Shown: positions 1 through 10,905 of the stretch, one piece after another | How positions within the stretch are numbered: the stretch's first letter is position 1 | How the letters are laid out: every line of letters begins with the position of its first letter | From: Pogostemon cablin | Lineage: Eukaryota > Streptophyta > Magnoliopsida > Lamiales > Lamiaceae | Assembly (NCBI GenBank): GCA_023678885.1 | Contig: CM042975.1 | Coordinates: 28,871,405 to 28,935,404, forward strand | Reading direction: 5' to 3' | DNA: 64,000 bases | Program-made: the position numbers and the translations under genes | The notes under the pieces: model-generated | Told to the model about the DNA's origin: nothing | The model's input: the letters and a program-made list of their open reading frames with translations, nothing else | Database searches by the model: none

Positions 1-271
1 TATTGTATTTTACCATTTTTGGAAACATGTAAAAATACTTAAGACACCTCAGAATAAAAAATGGGTAAAAATATGTTGGACGAAGTGAGTATTTAATGTG
101 TATAGTGTAGTTGTATTAGTGTTGGTGTGTAAGTCTTTTATAAAGTGATTAATTGTTCTGTGTGGATCTTACTTAACAAAATGAAAAATAAATCTTAACT
201 TGAGACAAACTAAAATGAAAAACATAAACATTAATATGAGACCGATGAAATAATATTTTAACAAAGACTTA
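1..271. other. AT-rich intergenic sequence
   Basis: No gene is visible. Positions about 60-240 have wording like the interior of the Stowaway-like MITEs found elsewhere in the window (a TTAGTGTTGGTGTG-type stretch followed by GTGGATC), so a degraded copy may be present, but no terminal repeats survive. Confidence 0.4.
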
Positions 272-516
272 CTCTCTCCGTCCCCTTGATACGTATCAAT
301 TTTTTTATTTTGGTCCGTTCCATTACAAAGTATCCATTTCCCTTTTTGGATTGATGTGACCTACAACCACTACACATGACCCCACACTCAACACTAATAC
401 AACTACCCACTACACATTAAAATATTATTTCTCTCACCTTACTATACATTAAATTATTATACTTCTTAATCCACGCGCAAAAAGTTAGCGGATACCTCTC
501 AAGGGGACGGAGGGAA
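272..516. mobile_element. Stowaway-like MITE
   Basis: The ends are inverted copies of the CTCCCTCCGTCCC type: CTCTCTCCGTCCCC on the left and GGGGACGGAGGGAA on the right. TA dinucleotides flank both ends (270-271 and 517-518), as expected of Tc1/mariner-type target duplication. It is about 245 bp with no coding capacity. The interior stretch about acaactacccactacaca recurs in several other MITEs of the window, so they form one family. Confidence 0.85.
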
Positions 517-1470
517 TATATGAGATCATCCTATAAAACAACTTTTCTAAAATTAATAAAAAGTGATAATTTCAATTTTTTTAAATGCCACTCCATTTTA
601 TTGAATATAGGATTCTACATATAGGATTGAGCACATTATTAAAAAGAAATGTGTATAGTAATAATGTATATATAGTGTCACGTGTAAAATGAATTCATTC
701 GCACACGTAATTACGAGAGGTGGCAGCTTAAGGTTATTTTCATTATTTCAAGTAGTTATATAAATGTACGGGAAGAGAAATTTTATAATGGAGTAAATTA
801 TTATTATTATTATAGAGTAGGTTTAACAGGTTGCAATATTAATTGTCGCATTAGAATAAAAGTATGGTAGAATTTTAAAATTCAACTCCCACCTCCATAA
901 TGTTACTTTCGATGGTTAGATCTTTCCCCCTATATTTAGCACGATTTTCTTATTAATATAATCTTATTTACCTTGGATATGTTAATCAATTTAGAAACTT
1001 ATAATAAATAAAAAGTAATAATTTAAATTAGTGGGGCGGCGAATTGAATTGGTCCTACGCATATACAAAGCTAACCGTTACCGTTTGCATATAAATTACT
1101 GTCCAAAAATATATTATATATATTGAGAATAAAATTATCTTAACTTATAGTATTAATTATTTGGGCAAGTATTGTATTAATTATTTGGGCAAGTATTATG
1201 TGAGATAGAATGATATCATTTTACACTTTCATAATTAATATTATTCTTACTATAAAATATTATCATTTTTTATTTATAATAGTTCACTACATTATAATTA
1301 CTTTTCATCAATTAAATATCACTTTTTATTAATGATATTATTACATTTTATTCGTTCAACTTAAACTGTATAAAACAAGTCCTTTGCCTAACCCTTCAAG
1401 GTTAATTTCTGTAAGTTATGAGACCGACTTGGTACTATAATTGAATTACTATTACCTCCTCATAATTTGA
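517..1470. other. AT-rich intergenic sequence
   Basis: No gene or clear transposon. It contains a perfect 24-bp direct duplication at 1151-1198 (unit begins TATTAATTATTTGGGCAAG). Confidence 0.5.
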
Positions 1471-1858
1471 TCACCAAACATATTAATTACTTCCTACATA
1501 TTTACACATCTTTCATTTCCTGTAGTTTATGTATATTTTGTTTAAATGGTAACACCAAGTAATATTAATATTATTACAAGGTTGATCAAATCACCAAACA
1601 TATTAATTACTTCCCACATATTTACACACCTCTCATTTCCTGTAGTTTATGTATATTCTTTTTAAATGGTAACACCACGTAATATTAATATTATTACAAG
1701 GTTGATCAAATCACCAAACATATTAATTACTTCCTACATATTTACACACCTTTCATTTCCTATAGTTTATGTTAACACCGTGTAATATTAATATTATTAC
1801 AAGGTGTATATTTTTTTTAAATGGTAACACCACGTAATATTAATATTATTCCAAGGGT
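1471..1858. repeat. Tandem repeat, 120-bp unit, three copies
   Basis: The start TCACCAAACATATTAATTAC recurs at 1471, 1591 and 1711, giving a period of exactly 120 bp. Copies 1 and 2 differ by only a few substitutions. Copy 3 is rearranged: it loses the stretch after GTTTATG and then repeats the TGGTAACACCACGTAATATT portion. Confidence 0.9.
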
Positions 1859-2043
1859 CGAAGTCCGTTGAACATAAAAATTGTGCAATGAATTTGTGAA
1901 CTAGCCGTATTACCTAATAGAGTTATCATGATTAACCTTCTTTATATGGTGTTTGACTGGCGCAAATTTGGGACATGCGATTCTATCTTTTGCCCCAAAA
2001 ATTATTACAATAACACAGTACAACAACACGCCTCATACTTTAA

Positions 2044-2190
2044 CTCAGTGTATCAAAACAAATTATTTGAAAATTTGCATCAACTTGACTACCAAACAAA
2101 TTGTATAAAAAAAAAACTCAGTGTATCAAAACAAATTATATTGAAAACTGCATGCATCTACTTAATTACCAAACAAATTGTATTAAAAAA
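2044..2190. repeat. Tandem duplication, 73-bp unit
   Basis: CTCAGTGTATCAAAACAAATTA occurs at 2044 and again at 2117, and each copy ends with ACCAAACAAATTGTAT. There are a few substitutions between copies. No coding meaning: the 88-codon reading frame across it is a by-product of the repeat. Confidence 0.8.
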
Positions 2191-3560
2191 ATGAATTGCA
2201 TAAAATTTATTCGTACCCACTTGTGTTAAACAATTGTGATTACATATAAAGCAAGAAAAATTAATTATAATTGTATATATATTATATCCAAATTCAAGAA
2301 AGCAATTTGATCGATGTGTTTGGAATCAGACAATCAAGTGACAACTTTGTCCCCTGTCCTATTTAATTGGTGCCAAATCTTCAATATCATAACCTCACGT
2401 TAGAGATAGTTTTTAATAACAAAATGATTTATTTACTTAAATAACAAGAATTAGAAAGATGACAAGAATTATTTGTTGTGACAGAAAACTGATTGTACAC
2501 TCTTATTTATTAAAGCGTCTTTACACGTTAATTAACATTATTTTAGGTACTAATGGCGAGATTATGTCTGCAATAAGAAAACATTTTCTTGGTGATAAGG
2601 TTAAAAATTCGATTAAAATGGTCATTTCATCATAGTTGGTCAATGGGGTTAAGCCACCAATAATGACTTTATAATCATCTTTTAATTAATACTCTAATTA
2701 AAATTTATTTAATTGAATTCTAGGGGAAATATTAATTGTAAGATTAGGTGATTAGGTGTCATTAGCTAGGGTTTGTCATAAGATATTTTTAATTTTTTTT
2801 AATTTACTTTTCATTGGACTTTTTACGCGTGAATAACGCGACGTGTATGTCAAATTTTCAATGTCTTTATTAATTAGACAACCTAAATATTTTAGCATAT
2901 CTAAACAAAAAGTAATATAATATCTAACGAACGATTTCTCAATATAATAATAATGTATGATGAGTTTTTCCTATTCAACGATTTGGAGTTTGAAAGATTT
3001 TTAATTTAAAATTTAAAATTTAAATTATATGATTAAGAATAACTTAACTCTAATTATATGAATCCACCACATAATTAACAAAAATGAGAGTTTAACTTAA
3101 TTGTCATTAAAAGATTTTATAATTATAGATTCTAAATCGATAGTTTCATATCATTCCTGTCTCAAATGAATAGAGTACTTTATTAATTAATTTCAGATTA
3201 TAATAGTTAATTTTATTTTAATTATTGAAATAAAAAAATTAAATTATTAAAGATAAAATTTTGTTATAAATTAATTAAATTAATAAAAACATACAAATTC
3301 TCATATCTAATGCTTTCTTGATCAAAATTATGGGAAACTATTATATAAATTTACGTTATTATGGTCGTGTAAATGGGATTCACATGAACCTAATACTTAA
3401 AAATTATCTTCAGAGATAATGAATTATTACCCTTTCGAATAAAAATATTAGAGAAATTGTGAAAATATCCCAAATAATCTGTTAATTTTAAAAAATGTTA
3501 CCCGTATAAATATATATATATTCTGAATTTTTTTAAAAACTTTTTTTTTTTGCCTCTCTT
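2191..3560. other. AT-rich intergenic sequence
   Basis: No gene, RNA or convincing transposon end seen in this stretch. Confidence 0.5.
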
Positions 3561-3569
3561 CTTGGAATA

Positions 3570-3860
3570 TATAATTAATACATAATAGTAAGTGTAGTCG
3601 CATATAGTTGCATGAAACGTCGTACATGTGTTTGTAAATAAAGCATGTGTATGGTCGTATATATAATCACGTGTAGGTTTATATTAAAAAATTTATGTAT
3701 AAAGTCGCATAAGTAGTTGCAGGAATGGTCATAGGAGACATTGCATGAAAGAATTGTGTATGAAGTGACAAGCGTAGTTGCAAGTGTAGTCGCGTGAGAT
3801 GTAGAATGAAAATTGTGTATGAGGTTGTAAACGTAGTTGCAAGTGTAGTCACATAAGGGG
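3570..3860. repeat. Degenerate short-motif repeat region
   Basis: The motifs GTAGTTGCAAGTGTAGTCGC and TTGTGTATGA recur with a period near 62 bp (clearest at 3760-3860). Similar wording in reverse-complement orientation appears at 16103-16340. Both regions also border sequence resembling GACATTTTTCATG/GAAAATATCCC, which suggests two members of one dispersed element of unknown class. Confidence 0.45.
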
Positions 3861-5200
3861 TCAAAGACTAGGTTAATTAATTACGTTAAAAAATTTTAAA
3901 AAAATAGCGTTTTTTCGAAAAATTATACTATTGAGTAGCATTTTTCCAAAATAAAGTATTAAAAGTGGCATTTTTACTGATGCGTCCAAATATTACTCTT
4001 CAAATCATGATATGTTCTTATTTTTTATATTCTTGTTGAACATAATTTGAGGAGTAGTTTTTTTCATTCTGAAGATTAATAATTTATTTTTTTAAAGAGT
4101 AATTTTTTATTTACCTAAAAATAATTTTACAAGAATAGAATTCATAATCAACCTAATTACTTGACTTACTCTTACATTAGTGCCATTTTAATTTTGTTGT
4201 ATAGGATTATACTTATCTTTAAAATGGTTTATTACATTATTCGTTTAGGATTTTTTTCTAGTTCATAAATAATTAAATGAGTAAACCTGTACCATAGAAA
4301 TTCGATATTTTTATTTTATCCTTAAACTTTAAGAGTAATAATTTTTACATTGTCTTTTTAAAATTTTTATTTTATAGTTAAGTTATTTAAAATTAAACGA
4401 AAACGTAGAACTATATATAGTCTACAAAATAAATAATAGTAATAAAAATAATAAAAATTCTTTTAACCACATGGAATAAACTTAAAAACTGAAAAAAAAA
4501 AGTGTTTTTCATAAAACATTAAATAAAAAGTGAAAGAAAGTGCATAGGCTGTACATCACCTAACAAACACTTTGAAAAAATGCACATATTAATAAAGTAT
4601 TTCTGCTACATATTGAATGTTTTATGTATGAATGCTACAAATTTAATAAATACAAATAGCATGATTTTATAACCTCTCACGCACATATCTATTACTTTGT
4701 GACTTTATTAATTAGATGTGGGGTTTTAACTCAAGAATAGAGCTACATACATTCACTTGAAACACCTATTCATTTTTGACCCACAAAAACTTCAATTATT
4801 TCACATTTTAAGCATTGCTATAGTTTATATGTCTTGCAAAATCATGTTGCCAATCTAATATGTGTATCTTTCATTATTATTTTATTATTTAATCACAATT
4901 AAGAATATTTTGATTTTATTCAATGATCACTTACAAACAAAAACCAATTATGACCTAATCTTGACTTGGATTCAACTCCCCAATCATGCTATCAATTACT
5001 TGCAAGTAATGAATTGGGAATGTGAGTAGTTAAGATGCATAGCAACCCAATAGCAATATACATACACACACTTATGTGTGTATTTGTAGATTTTTTCTTC
5101 AAATAATGCAAGGTGTATTGAGTGGTCCTGTGACAAGAGGGCATTGCTTTATTGTGGGAGTGGCTAGATAGATGTGTACAATAAACCAAATTTGATTGGA
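3861..5200. other. AT-rich intergenic sequence
   Basis: Nothing recognisable. Short reading frames here have low-complexity composition and no family features. Confidence 0.5.
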
Positions 5201-5206
5201 GGTTGT

Positions 5207-5236
5207 GGGGGTGGGGGGTGGGGGGTGGGGGAGGGG
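5207..5236 (+). other. G-quadruplex-forming G tract
   Basis: Five runs of four to six G separated by single T or A bases lie between 5207 and 5236, in the middle of AT-rich DNA. The run lengths and one-base loops meet the usual G4 pattern on the + strand. No gene is seen nearby. Confidence 0.8.
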
Positions 5237-5237
5237 A

Positions 5238-6780
5238 CCATTTTTGCTACCATTGAACTGATTCCTATCCCTTTAATCATAGAACACATTTGCTTGTCAT
5301 ACTTTGCTCCATAGATCCTTTTACCATTTCTACATCAACATACCAAAGCAACTCAACCACAAATGCCTCTACATTCATATATCAAATTCACTTCCATGAG
5401 ACCATGTCCATCTCCCACCGGTCAAAATCGAAACACCTAAACGTTGGAACGACTCTTCTACACGTGCGCGTGCCATGTTCAACAGAGGGCACAAATGCAA
5501 CGTTTATCGATGATTTTCACAAGAAATTTTGTACGTCGTTGAGATGACACACGTAATTAATATGTTACATGGAGCGGTCTTGTATATTGTTTGTAATATA
5601 TGTACAAGAGTTGATAGACAAGAGTGATCATTATATGTAGAAAGATAGTTTGATCATACTTGATGCAAATTAATTTTAGAACAAAAAATTGCAATCACAG
5701 ATTAAATGGTTCCACAAATATAAATATATAAGGTGTGTATTTATTATTTCAGAAGCTAAATATCTAGTCAAGGGTCGTTGGAAAAATTTTCCCATCATCT
5801 ATAATGTATAGTATTTTACAAGTATTGATCGCTTTCATTTGTTTTTCTCTTGATCGTCTCACCATCATTTTTTCTTGCAAAATAGGAATTGATTTTTAAA
5901 AAAATAAAATAAAAAATAAAATAGGGAATTTGTACTTCGTAAAGAGGACAACATATGATTAGTCCTTTTCTTGAGATTGTAGCGATGATAACAATTGGTA
6001 TTCACCTATTTACACGTTGTTTTTGTAATTGCTTGACTTTCTTTCAAATAATTTCCCACATAAATTTATATTACTTCTTCAGATACCTCAAATATATAGA
6101 CTCATCTTTCTACCTTATATATTTTAATGGAATTTGAAAAAAAAAAAAAAAGAGAAAAGAAAAAAGGATAGTATTTATTAGTGTAGGGTAAGAAAATTTG
6201 GTGGGTAGCAAGAATTTCAACAAAAAAAAACCAACAATATCATCAGTTTATTGGGCTTTGAGTATGTGTCCAAGAATGATCGTTTAGCTTAGTTTGGTAG
6301 AAGCCCAATGGATTTTTTTTTCATATTGGGCCTCTACTTTGTTGCAGTTGAACTGTAGAAAAGTCGGTCTATAATTAGTTGTAGTCAAATTACAGCTGTT
6401 AAGTTAGATAAAATAAAATCACAGCTGGAAATGCAATTATCAAATATCACGACTTATGATTTTTCATCCATGCATTGTTTGATTTTATATAATTTGACTT
6501 TGAAAAAATTTAAATCATATTATAGAGAGAAATGAGTTAATCTCACGTGAATTGAGCTTATTTTATAAATTCTATAATCGTCCTTTAATTTAAACTTTAA
6601 TAACAAAAAGGTATACCAGAATAAGAGACAACAAAGTTCATACAATAAAGCCGGATTTACATAAGCATTTACCGCTGAACTTTAATATCTATATCATATC
6701 TTCATAGATATACACACGTTATTTTACTTAATTTTTAACGAACTATTAATGCATCTGCCAAGCGCTTAAAAAAAAAAAGC
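5238..6780. other. AT-rich intergenic sequence
   Basis: No supported gene. A short frame at 5290-5547 is compositionally more mixed than its surroundings but shows no domain I recognise. An A-rich run lies at about 6137-6170. Confidence 0.45.
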
Positions 6781-6784
6781 CTCC

Positions 6785-7371
6785 ATTCCCCTCCGTCCCG
6801 CGTTAACGTTGACTTTTGCTTTTTGCACGGAAATTAAGAAATATAATATTTTAATGTATAGTGATGTGAGAGAAATAATATTTAATGTAAAGTGAGTAGT
6901 TATATTAGTGTTGTGTGTGGGGACTACATACATGGAATAATTAACTATTTTGTGTAGACCCAGCTAGACATGCACAAAAAAACCGGAACTGGCGGTTCGA
7001 ACCGGGAAATCGCCGGTTTTAACCGGAATCGAAACCGCCAATTCCGGAACCGGCCAAAAAAAATTGGAACCGGCTAAGGAAGGTTCGGTTCCGGTTCCTC
7101 ATATTTGGGGAAAAAACCGGCGGTTCCGGTTCGAACAGCCGGTTTATCAATTTTTTTTTATTTTTTACGCTTAAAATCCAAAAAAAAAAAATCCGGAACC
7201 GGAACCGTCGGTTCCGGAACCGAAATCTTCGTACCCCGGTTCGGTTCCGGTTCCTCCTATCTTGGAACCGGAACCATGCCTAGACCCAGCATGACAAAAA
7301 AAGAAATGTAAACTTTAACTTGGAGCAGCCAAAAATGAAAAATGTATACCTTAATGTGGGACGGAGGGAAT
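6785..7371. mobile_element. Stowaway-like MITE split by a hAT insertion
   Basis: Left end ATTCCCCTCCGTCCCGCGTT and right end AATGTGGGACGGAGGGAAT are inverted copies. The interior matches other family members (GTTGACTTTTGCTTTTTGCA, then TTGTGTGTGGGGAC). It is interrupted by the element at 6965-7282; without that, the MITE is about 260 bp. Confidence 0.8.
6965..7282. mobile_element. Non-autonomous hAT element (318 bp)
   Basis: The flanking 8-bp target duplication GACCCAGC at 6957-6964 and 7283-7290 is exact. The ends are TAGACATGC and GCATG-like CCATGCCTA, giving a short inverted repeat. The interior is full of CCGGTTCC/GGAACCGG motifs in both orientations. It sits inside an older Stowaway-like MITE. 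The 68-codon reading frame in it is an artefact of the motif array. Confidence 0.88.
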
Positions 7372-8011
7372 ATGTGTTTTCATTACAAACTTCACAGTAT
7401 AAAATGGAAATACCACTTTAATGAAATAAATTCATCGAATCAGACATTTGGTGATACAAAGATAATATCGGTATCTTGGGATTCTGAAATCTAACTCGAT
7501 ATCTGATGCTATGATGTTGTGTTGAATATGGTTGGATACCCGACACTGAATTGTTCAACTATAAACAAATGTGAGCTTTTTGGGATATTTTGGTCAGAGT
7601 GGAACATTGGGTGATAATAATTTTAGTCCAATACTATGCAGATTTCTTAAAATAGAAAAAAAATATTTTAATAATATACTCACTTTTAAAACACACCTCT
7701 CAACAGCTTTATATATATTATTCATTAAATTATTTAAAATACTCATTTTTTACGCATATTTCAATAATTTTATACATTTTTATATATAAAACAATATTTT
7801 TTTTTTAATCTTTGAGGTCGTTTGCTTGTGGGTATGTGATATAAAGATATTGTGTATAATGAGATTTGTTTAACTTGTGATTAATTGTATTGTTGTTTGG
7901 TATTATGAAAAAATGGGATTGTTGATAACTAGGTATTAGTTATTTTATATTTGTTATTGAGTATTAACAAATGAGATAATAAGTAAAATGACATATTTAC
8001 CCTTATTGTTT
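7372..8011. other. AT-rich intergenic sequence
   Basis: No gene seen. The sequence from about 7817 (GAGGTCGTTTGCTTGTGG) resembles the outer end of a hAT-type MITE, but no partner end could be placed. Confidence 0.35.
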
Positions 8012-8064
8012 TTGTTGTTGTTGTTGTTGTTGTTGTTGTTATTATTATTATTATTATTATTATA
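8012..8064. repeat. Compound microsatellite (TTG)n(TTA)n
   Basis: About nine TTG units run directly into about seven TTA units, with no interruption. Confidence 0.95.
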
Positions 8065-8284
8065 AAGTATTATTTTTATTATTAATTATTAATTTTAATT
8101 ATCAATATATATTATTAATTATTATTATTAATATTTTTAAGGGTTTATTACTCCTAGATACACATTTTTAACCTAAATTACTATTAGATACATGGAATTT
8201 AAATAATTACTCTCAACTACATAATATTAAAGTAAAATACCAAATATAACCTTATACTCAATACACTTTTAAACCAACAACCCT

Positions 8285-8690
8285 ACCCCACACCCACCCA
8301 CCGGAGTTGACCGGTTGTTGACCTGCGTTGACCAGCCGGTCAACGGCGTTGACCGGCCGTTGACCGGCGTTGACCAGTGTTGACCGGCCGTTGCCCGGCG
8401 TTGACCGGCGAAATTGTGCAAAACAATTATGCAAAATCAAATTGTGCAAAACAATTGTGCAAATATATAGGGGATCGGCCGTTGACCGGCCATTGACCCG
8501 GCGTTGACCGGCTAAATTGTGCAAAACAATTATGCAAAATCAAATTGTGCAAAACAATTGTGCAAATATATAGGGGACCGGCCGTTGACCACCGTTGACC
8601 GGCGAAATTGTGCAAAACAATTGTGCAAAATCAATTTGTGCAAAACAATTGTGCAAATATATAGGGGTATTTATGGTACTACAGTCATAA
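8285..8690. repeat. GC-rich GTTGACCGGC minisatellite with higher-order units
   Basis: The first 120 bp is a dense array of GTTGACCGGC-like 10-mers and their variants. It is followed by three higher-order units, each with the AAATTGTGCAAAACAATT module (starting near 8411, 8514 and 8605), then ATATATAGGGG, then more GTTGACC. Spacing is about 103 and 91 bp. The array is much richer in GC and CpG than the flanks. It contains many TTGACC hexamers (the W-box core) that come from the repeat unit itself. Confidence 0.85.
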
Positions 8691-8784
8691 TTGTGTAGTT
8701 ATGAGTAATAGTGCTTTAAGTCATGTAGTTAATAACAATTATGCATTTTTTTTTGTAGCTAATAGTAAGTGACCCTATTTTTAA

Positions 8785-9270
8785 TTATAATTATTAATTA
8801 TTACTATTTTTATTAATAATAATAATAATATTTATTATTATTATTTATAATAATAATAATTATTATTAATAATATTATTAGTAATTATTATTTTTAATAA
8901 TATTATTTATTAATAATAATTATTATTATTAATACTTTTAATTATTATTATTAATATATTAATATTATTTATTAATAATTATTATTAATTAATTGTTATA
9001 TTAATTATTATTATTAATATAATAATTATTATTATTGGATAAGTGTATAATGGTAAATATTATTTATTATTATTTTTAATAATAATAATTATGATTTATT
9101 AATAATAATAATATTATTAATTATTATTTTTAATAATATTATTTATTATTAATAATAATAATTATTAATATTTTTAATTATTATTATATTAATATTATTT
9201 ATTAATAATTATTATTAATTATTATTAATATAATTATTATTATTATTGGATAAGGGTATAATGGTAAAAT
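8785..9270. repeat. A/T-only trinucleotide-like block, tandemly duplicated
   Basis: Almost 500 bp of ATT/AAT runs. Two halves of roughly 205-210 bp each end with GGATAAGNGTATAATGGTAAA (near 9037-9057 and 9243-9267), so the block was duplicated in tandem after it formed. Confidence 0.75.
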
Positions 9271-9299
9271 TATATTTAATATCTAGGTATTAAATGGGG

Positions 9300-9603
9300 G
9301 TGTTGTGCAACAGATTAAATGGTGGTTCGTCAATTTTTAGCAACGAAAATTAATTTCGTTGATAAATAATTTTATTAGTAATTTGTTGCTAAACTTTCCG
9401 TTGCTAATTCATATAAAGATTCCATTGATAATTTGTTGGTAATTACCAATTGATTGAATTCCATTGGTAAAATAGAGAATAAATATGTTGACATTCCATT
9501 GCTAATAGAAAAATATCATTTTGTTTGCTAATTCATTGGTAATTACCAACAGATTTAATTCCGTTGGTAAATTCTGTTGATAAAAATACTTTTTTTTGTA
9601 GTG
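9300..9603. mobile_element. CACTA transposon terminal region
   Basis: The right edge TTTTTTTTGTAGTG (ending 9603) is the reverse complement of a CACTAC terminus followed by A-rich sequence. Inside it are many copies of a subterminal motif (CCGTTGGTAA / CCATTGGTAA / TTACCAA), the usual make-up of CACTA subterminal regions. The opposite CACTAC end was not found, so this is a truncated or deleted copy. Confidence 0.6.
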
Positions 9604-9748
9604 TATAAACCACACGCATCTACTAATATAATTAAAATATGGGGCCCACGCTTTCACTAATACAACTACCCACTACATATTAATTAATAATACTCTTTAA
9701 TCTAGTGTGAAAAGCAAAAGAACATCTTATTATGAAATGGAGGGAGTA
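9604..9748. mobile_element. Right half of a Stowaway-like MITE
   Basis: The interior (ACAACTACCCACTACATATT, then CTCTTTAATC) and the right end ATGGAGGGAGTA match other family members here. The left half is missing, replaced by the CACTA end that abuts it, so the CACTA element probably landed in or deleted part of this MITE. Confidence 0.6.
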
Positions 9749-10549
9749 TTTATTTAAAATTTTATTTGAATTTATTTAAACTCAATGAGTCAGTTTTGGA
9801 TAGGTGAAAATTAGTATATAAATGCTATATTAGAGTGTATGCATCCACTATCCAAAATAAATATAGTTAATAAAAGATAAAATGAATTTGGTAAAAATAG
9901 GCATTGTTAATTAAATTTGGTGGTTAAACACAGTTGGAGCAGTTAAAGCTAGTGAAGCATTGGTCACATGTAAGTTAATTTTTCTACACCCCACCTAACT
10001 TTTATCATAATTTGTCAATTATTTTGACTCCAGTTGTATTTTAGAGTATTTCTACTTTTTAGACTTGTCATTTTGTACGCCTACATATTTATTTTTAATT
10101 TATTGATGTATTTAAATCTCAGTCTTGAAAAAAACATAAAATGTACTAGTGGTAAATTGTAAAATGTAACTCAAATAATATATGTTAAAGGAGTGCCAAT
10201 TGTTAGATCACACGACGCAAGTAGTTTTCTTTTTAAAATTAATTTATAGTGTAACTTGGGTGGAATTAGTTCCACAACGCACCAATTTCTCCTTTTTTTT
10301 TTTATTAATGTTGTCTTTATGTTTATTTTTAAATTTACTATACTTATATAATTATTATAATCTAAATAGGGTAGATTTAAACTTTATATCAAATCAAATA
10401 TTAATTGAGGTGAGGGAAGAGGTAAAAGTAGGTGAGAGAAATAAAGAAAAAATATTAATTGAAGAGAGGTAATGTATAGTATGAGGTAGATTAGTATTAG
10501 TAGGGTTTGTAGGTGTATATATGGGAAATTTAAGGAGATTTATTAAATC
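9749..10549. other. AT-rich intergenic sequence
   Basis: No supported gene. The frame at 10182-10472 is low-complexity (Phe/Leu/Tyr-rich, then Glu/Lys) with no recognisable domain. Confidence 0.5.
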
Positions 10550-10905
10550 TAAAACCGGATTATTAAACCCAAATCAAACATTGCCTAAGAGTAAAATATA
10601 TCCTAAATCACAATGGTAAAATTATAATTATACCCTAAATCTTTAAACCTTAGGAATAAAATATATCTTAAATCACAACGGTGAAATTAAAATTATACCA
10701 TAAATCTTATAAGTGAAATTACGATTACACCATAAACCCTAAACTTTATGGGCGAAATATACCCTAAACTATAATAGTAAAATTACAATTATACTCTAAA
10801 CTCTAAATCTTAAAGGTGAATACACTCTAAATTAAAAAGATGAAATTACAAATTTACAATTATACCTTAATTTCTAAATTTTAAGGGTGAAATATACCTA
10901 AATTA
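10550..10905. repeat. Degenerate minisatellite with CCCTAAA-like core
   Basis: Repeated units have the form (A)TACCCTAAATCN... GGGTGAAAT...AAATTATAATT, at roughly 60-75 bp spacing through 10905, with much divergence. The core resembles the plant telomere motif CCCTAAA, but units are long and degenerate, so this is a minisatellite and not a telomere tract. Confidence 0.6.

Noticed and set aside
1471..1858. CRISPR-like array
   Set aside because: Units are contiguous tandem repeats without unique spacers, and the sequence is plant nuclear.
5290..5547. 85-codon frame with mixed composition
   Set aside because: No ATG start, no domain recognised and no supporting signals; kept as intergenic.
8258..8615. 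Two overlapping minus-strand frames of 88 and 62 codons
   Set aside because: Both are translations of the GTTGACCGGC minisatellite and repeat the same phrase.
10182..10472. 96-codon open frame on the + strand
   Set aside because: Low-complexity hydrophobic then Glu/Lys-rich sequence in AT-rich DNA, with no promoter, domain or splice context.
10550..10905. Interstitial telomere tract
   Set aside because: Units are long and degenerate, without consecutive CCCTAAA repeats.
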